9,148 nucleotides of DNA from contig RFZT01000081.1 of NCBI GenBank assembly GCA_009920585.1, positions 1 through 9,148 of the forward strand, in the 5' to 3' direction. Position 1 is the first letter of the stretch. Each line of letters opens with the position of its first letter. Below, in pieces: positions 6,831 to 9,148 of the stretch. The notes under the pieces are model-generated. The model did not search any database. It saw only the letters and a program-made list of their open reading frames with translations, and was not told the origin of the DNA. Position numbers and translations under genes: made by a program. The DNA comes from a bacterium. Lineage in GTDB: Bacteria > Verrucomicrobiota > Verrucomicrobiia > Chthoniobacterales > Terrimicrobiaceae.

Positions 6831-7346
6831 ATGAACGAGACATTCCCCAAGAATCACATCGAGTCGCTCTGGGCCCCTTGGCGTGTCGAATATTTTCAAG
6901 CCGAACACAAAATCAGTGGCGACTTCCTGTCCCTAGCTGCCGCCTCAACCGATGATGCCACTCACCTTGTCGTCTCTCGGCGACCGACAGCCTTCCTCAT
7001 CATGAACAAATACCCCTACTCCGCCGGGCATTTGATGGCCGTCCCCAATCGCAAAGTCTGCAAAATGGCCGAGATCACTGAGGATGAAATTCTCGATCTC
7101 TGGAAACTCAGCATCCACGCCCAACGCCTGCTCGAAAAGGCCGTTCATCCGCACGGGTTCAATATCGGATGGAATCTCGGGAGCGCATCAGGAGCGGGTG
7201 TGGACGATCACATTCACATCCACATCGTTCCACGCTGGAGCGGGGACTCAAACTTCATGGCGGTCATCGGCGGCGTTCGCATCATCCCTGAAGGCCTGAC
7301 TCCGCTCTACCAACGCCTCAAACAAATCGAGAGCGAACTCGCGTAA
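6831..7346 (+). CDS. HIT-family nucleotide hydrolase/phosphorylase
   Basis: This 171-residue histidine-triad protein carries the signature H127-I-H129-I-H131-I-V in 'VDDHIHIHIVPRW'; the middle histidine is the nucleophile that becomes nucleotidylated in this family. The N-terminal 'LWAPWRVEYF' and the 'GHLMAVPNRKV' and 'NIGWNLGSASGAGV' blocks are typical of the bacterial branch related to mycobacterial Ap4A phosphorylase (Rv2613c), so diadenosine polyphosphates or other nucleotide conjugates are likely substrates. The zinc-type CxxC present near the N-terminus of many relatives (GCIFC) is replaced here by GDFLSL at 30-35. It is the first gene of a three-gene unit and its stop overlaps the next start as TAATG. 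It has no visible Shine-Dalgarno motif. The exact substrate cannot be read from sequence. Confidence 0.92.
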   Translation: MNETFPKNHIESLWAPWRVEYFQAEHKISGDFLSLAAASTDDATHLVVSRRPTAFLIMNKYPYSAGHLMAVPNRKVCKMAEITEDEILDLWKLSIHAQRLLEKAVHPHGFNIGWNLGSASGAGVDDHIHIHIVPRWSGDSNFMAVIGGVRIIPEGLTPLYQRLKQIESELA

Positions 7347-7681
7347 TGGAAAAGTGGGATGCCGGATTTTCTAAAATGGGCCTCGCCGCCAGCGAGCGGC
7401 ACGTTTTTCTCTGCATCGGCCCGGACTGCTGCTCGGAAGCGGCGGGGATGGAAATCTGGGAGGCGCTGAAGAACCGTATCCGCGACTTGGGCATCCCTGT
7501 CATGCGAACCAAGGCGGCCTGCTTTCGTATTTGCTGTCAGGGTCCGTGGATGGCCGTTTATCCCGATGGGATTTGGTATGGGGAAGTCACACCGGAGCGC
7601 TGCGCAAGGATCATCGACGAGCACCTTGTCGGCAATCACCCCGTCCAAGAATGGATCGCGCGGCAACATCCGCTCGGCTGA
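7346..7681 (+). CDS. Thioredoxin-like [2Fe-2S] ferredoxin
   Basis: This 111-residue cytoplasmic protein has the cysteine pattern of thioredoxin-fold [2Fe-2S] ferredoxins (the Shethna/NuoE-like group). C23 and C28 lie in 'HVFLCIGPDC', and C59 and C63 in 'ACFRIC'. The typical 'GPWMAVYPDGIWYGEVTPE' block and a helical end 'RCARIIDEHL' follow. Additional cysteines C29, C64 and C86 flank or follow the predicted ligands, which makes the exact ligand set uncertain. Such proteins carry electrons, but the redox partner is not encoded here. The start overlaps the HIT stop by one base (TAATG), implying coupled translation, and dinB begins 21 bases downstream. Confidence 0.9.
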   Translation: MEKWDAGFSKMGLAASERHVFLCIGPDCCSEAAGMEIWEALKNRIRDLGIPVMRTKAACFRICCQGPWMAVYPDGIWYGEVTPERCARIIDEHLVGNHPVQEWIARQHPLG

Positions 7682-7702
7682 AATTTTTAACACACGCTCG
7701 CT

Positions 7703-8776
7703 GTGACACGGACGATTTTCCACCTCGATATGGATGCCTTCTACGCCTCCGTGGAACAACGCGACTCACCTGAACTGGCCGGCCAACCCGTCATCGTCGG
7801 TGCTTCACCAGACCGCAGGGGCGTCGTTTGTGCCGCCAGTTACGAAGCCCGCGCCTTCGGAGTTCGTTCTGCCATGCCCTCCCGCACCGCGCAAAAACTC
7901 TGCCCTCAAGGAATCTTTATCTCTCCCCGCATGGAGGCCTACCGCCGTGAGTCACGCGAGATCATGATCCTGCTGGCCGGATTCGGCGGACAAGTCGAGC
8001 AGGTCTCGGTGGACGAAGCCTACCTCGACATGAGTCATCACTTTAATGCATTCGATAGCCGTGCGGCGATCGAGCTTGGAGCCAGCATGAAATCGCTCAT
8101 CCAAAGCCAGCGCCACCTCACCGCGAGCATCGGAATCGGGTCCAACAAGCTGCTGGCAAAAATCGCCAGCGACCATGGAAAACCGAACGGCCTTTTCTGC
8201 ATCACCGACGAGGAAAAAGTCGCCTTCTTGCGAGACCTCCCCGCATCAACCATCCACGGCGTCGGGAAGGTCACCTCAGACGCCTTGGCGCAGAGGAAAC
8301 TGATCACGATCGGCGACATCCAAGACTTCACCGGCGACCTGCGCTCGATCGTCGGATCATTTGCGACCCAGTTGAAATTATTCGCACTCGGGGAAGACAA
8401 CCGACCGCTGGAATTCGATGGCGCCGTCAAAAGCGTGAGCGTCGAGGAGACTTTCGAGCGGGATACCCAGGATAGAAAAATCCTCGTTCCCTTGCTCATG
8501 GAGCAGGCCGCCGACATCGCCCATAAACTCGACAAGGAACACCTCGCAGCCCGCACCGTGCAAGTGAAAGTCCGCTACAGCGACTTCAAAACCCTCACCC
8601 GTCAAATGAGCGTAGAAGACCCCCTTGAATCCAAAGAAGAAATCTACTCCATCGCCTGCTCGCTTCTCCGCCGCGAAAAACTCGTCCAACGCCCCCTTCG
8701 CCTCCTCGGCCTCGGCGTCAGCGGACTCGGCCCACCCAGCACCCAACTCAGACTCCCGTTCGAATCGTCGAGTTAA
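7703..8776 (+). CDS. dinB: DNA polymerase IV (Y-family translesion polymerase)
   Basis: This 357-residue Y-family polymerase copies past damaged bases. The catalytic carboxylates are visible: D9 in 'FHLDMDAFYASVE', and D104 and E105 in 'VSVDEAYLD'. F13 occupies the steric-gate position that excludes ribonucleotides. Fingers-region blocks 'GVVCAASYEARAFGVRSAMPS' and thumb blocks 'TASIGIGSNKLLAKIASD.GKPNG' and 'IHGVGKVT' are intact. The little-finger domain follows from about 240, and the protein ends with the beta-clamp binding motif QLRLPF at 348-353. Length fits the family (about 350). The start is GTG at 7703, chosen because it gives the standard N-terminus 'TRTIFHLDMDAF'; no ribosome-binding motif is visible. 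No LexA-type operator is seen in the 21-base gap upstream, so any damage control would act at the unit's promoter before 6831. Confidence 0.97.
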   Translation: MTRTIFHLDMDAFYASVEQRDSPELAGQPVIVGASPDRRGVVCAASYEARAFGVRSAMPSRTAQKLCPQGIFISPRMEAYRRESREIMILLAGFGGQVEQVSVDEAYLDMSHHFNAFDSRAAIELGASMKSLIQSQRHLTASIGIGSNKLLAKIASDHGKPNGLFCITDEEKVAFLRDLPASTIHGVGKVTSDALAQRKLITIGDIQDFTGDLRSIVGSFATQLKLFALGEDNRPLEFDGAVKSVSVEETFERDTQDRKILVPLLMEQAADIAHKLDKEHLAARTVQVKVRYSDFKTLTRQMSVEDPLESKEEIYSIACSLLRREKLVQRPLRLLGLGVSGLGPPSTQLRLPFESSS

Positions 8777-8790
8777 GATGACTCTTTAAA

Positions 8791-8963
8791 CGCATTTTAT
8801 TAATCACAGCCGACCAAAGGGAGATAGATTGCCGAAGACAACTCCGAAGGAGTGAACGAAGTGAATCAAAGGAAACCGAGGACACAGAGAGAGAAGTAAC
8901 TAAACATATCGAAAGGAAGACAGCCAAAACCTCAAGCAAACGTGTGTACGGACGCATTTTATT
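8791..8963 (+). repeat. 11-base direct repeats flanking repeat copy B
   Basis: CGCATTTTATT occurs at 8791-8801 and again at 8953-8963, on either side of copy B and the A-rich stretch after it. The arrangement resembles a target-site duplication around an insertion, but the repeats do not abut the element on the right side. Chance or slippage in A/T-rich DNA remains possible. Confidence 0.4.
8805..8889 (-). repeat. Intergenic repeat element, copy B (inverted)
   Basis: The core 8805-8873 is the reverse complement of 6681-6749 with two differences in 69 bases. Its phased array, read on the minus strand, is CTCTGTGTC (8881-8889), CTCGGTTTC (8872-8880) and CTTTGATTC (8863-8871), so it has one 9-base unit more than copy A between CTCTGTGTC and CTTTGATTC. 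Homology may extend a few bases beyond 8889. The hairpin at 8841-8853 (ACTCC/GGAGT) is perfect. The second stem carries the C-to-T change seen on the minus strand, which leaves a G-U pair there but a mismatch on the plus strand. The copy begins 28 bases after the dinB stop; its hairpins could slow transcription but no T tract follows. Confidence 0.85.
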
Positions 8964-9053
8964 TTACTACGTTCCATTTTCACCGCAATTGAATCCATCC
9001 CACCTATCTGCGGAGTTTCTTGAATTCGGGCGGGTATAGGACTACAAGGGGTT

Positions 9054-9148
9054 ATGGCTCGCAAAAAGAAATCCTCCCCTCGTCCGACATGGCTTCTCGC
9101 GCTCATCGGACTTGCCGTAGTCGCTTTTATCGGTTCCCGATTTTTCAA
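9054..9148 (+). CDS. Partial membrane-anchored protein, N-terminal 31 residues
   Basis: An ATG at 9054 opens a frame running off the window. The 31 visible residues are a very basic, lysine-rich start (MARKKKSSPRP) followed by one hydrophobic segment (about 13-28: WLLALIGLAVVAFIGS) and then RFF. This is a typical N-in signal anchor or signal peptide. AAGGGG at 9046-9051 lies only two bases before the ATG, too close for an ideal ribosome-binding site. Nothing in the visible part identifies a family. The hydrophobic pattern and open frame support a real gene. Confidence 0.6.
   Translation, partial: MARKKKSSPRPTWLLALIGLAVVAFIGSRFF

Noticed and set aside
6613..6834. A 73-codon plus-strand open frame through repeat copy A, rich in Ser-Leu-Cys
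   Set aside because: Its sequence is simply the translation of the 9-base array and hairpins; it lacks protein-like composition and overlaps the HIT start.
6632..6850. A 72-codon minus-strand open frame over copy A with repeated Thr-Glu-Ser units
   Set aside because: The repeats come from the 9-base periodic DNA, which keeps all frames open. No independent sign of coding.
7682..7702. A LexA/SOS operator directly before dinB
   Set aside because: The 21-base gap shows no inverted-repeat operator, and dinB appears cotranscribed with the two upstream genes.
8777..9053. A tRNA or other RNA gene after dinB
   Set aside because: No cloverleaf or known RNA motif is visible. The stretch is explained by repeat copy B and A/T-rich spacer.

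Overview
The window reads as an ordinary bacterial chromosome segment, dense in protein genes. The protein styles (a periplasmic TPR protein with a short N-terminal beta-rich stretch, a PpiD-like anchored chaperone next to a small TPR protein and metG, and a lone rmlD-family gene) together suggest Verrucomicrobiota or a neighbouring PVC lineage. This is inferred from general style and not from a marker gene. Almost none of the starts has a good Shine-Dalgarno motif.

Layout. Positions 1-895 (minus strand) hold two exported-protein genes in one unit: a TPR protein and, 25 bases downstream of it, the first 43 codons of a second signal-peptide-bearing protein that runs off the window. A 55-base divergent gap (896-950) separates them from a plus-strand unit at 951-6046 with five genes: a PpiD/SurA-like anchored periplasmic chaperone, a 112-residue TPR protein (stop and start overlap as TGATG), metG (methionyl-tRNA synthetase), an RmlD-family NAD(P)-dependent sugar-nucleotide reductase, and rsmE (16S rRNA m3U1498 methyltransferase), which starts inside the end of the reductase gene. 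A minus-strand gene for a small proline-rich single-span membrane protein (6027-6452) converges on rsmE and overlaps its 3' end by 20 bases.

Positions 6453-6830 hold no convincing gene but contain structure: a possible pseudoknot and hairpin (6575-6645), then a repeat element (6656-6749) made of a 9-base-phased array and two adjacent hairpins. A tight three-gene unit follows (6831-8776): a HIT-family nucleotide hydrolase/phosphorylase, a thioredoxin-like [2Fe-2S] ferredoxin (TAATG overlap) and dinB (DNA polymerase IV with a C-terminal clamp-binding motif). Just after dinB lies a second copy of the repeat in inverted orientation (8805-8889 or slightly further), with a core 67/69 identical to the first. 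The window ends with the first 31 codons of a plus-strand gene for an N-terminally membrane-anchored protein.

Functionally, the left half mixes envelope biogenesis (chaperone, TPR proteins, sugar-nucleotide reductase) with translation (metG, rsmE). The right half combines nucleotide and redox housekeeping with translesion synthesis. I see no phage, CRISPR, toxin-antitoxin or defence system. The most unusual content is the inverted pair of structured intergenic repeats bracketing the hit-ferredoxin-dinB unit.
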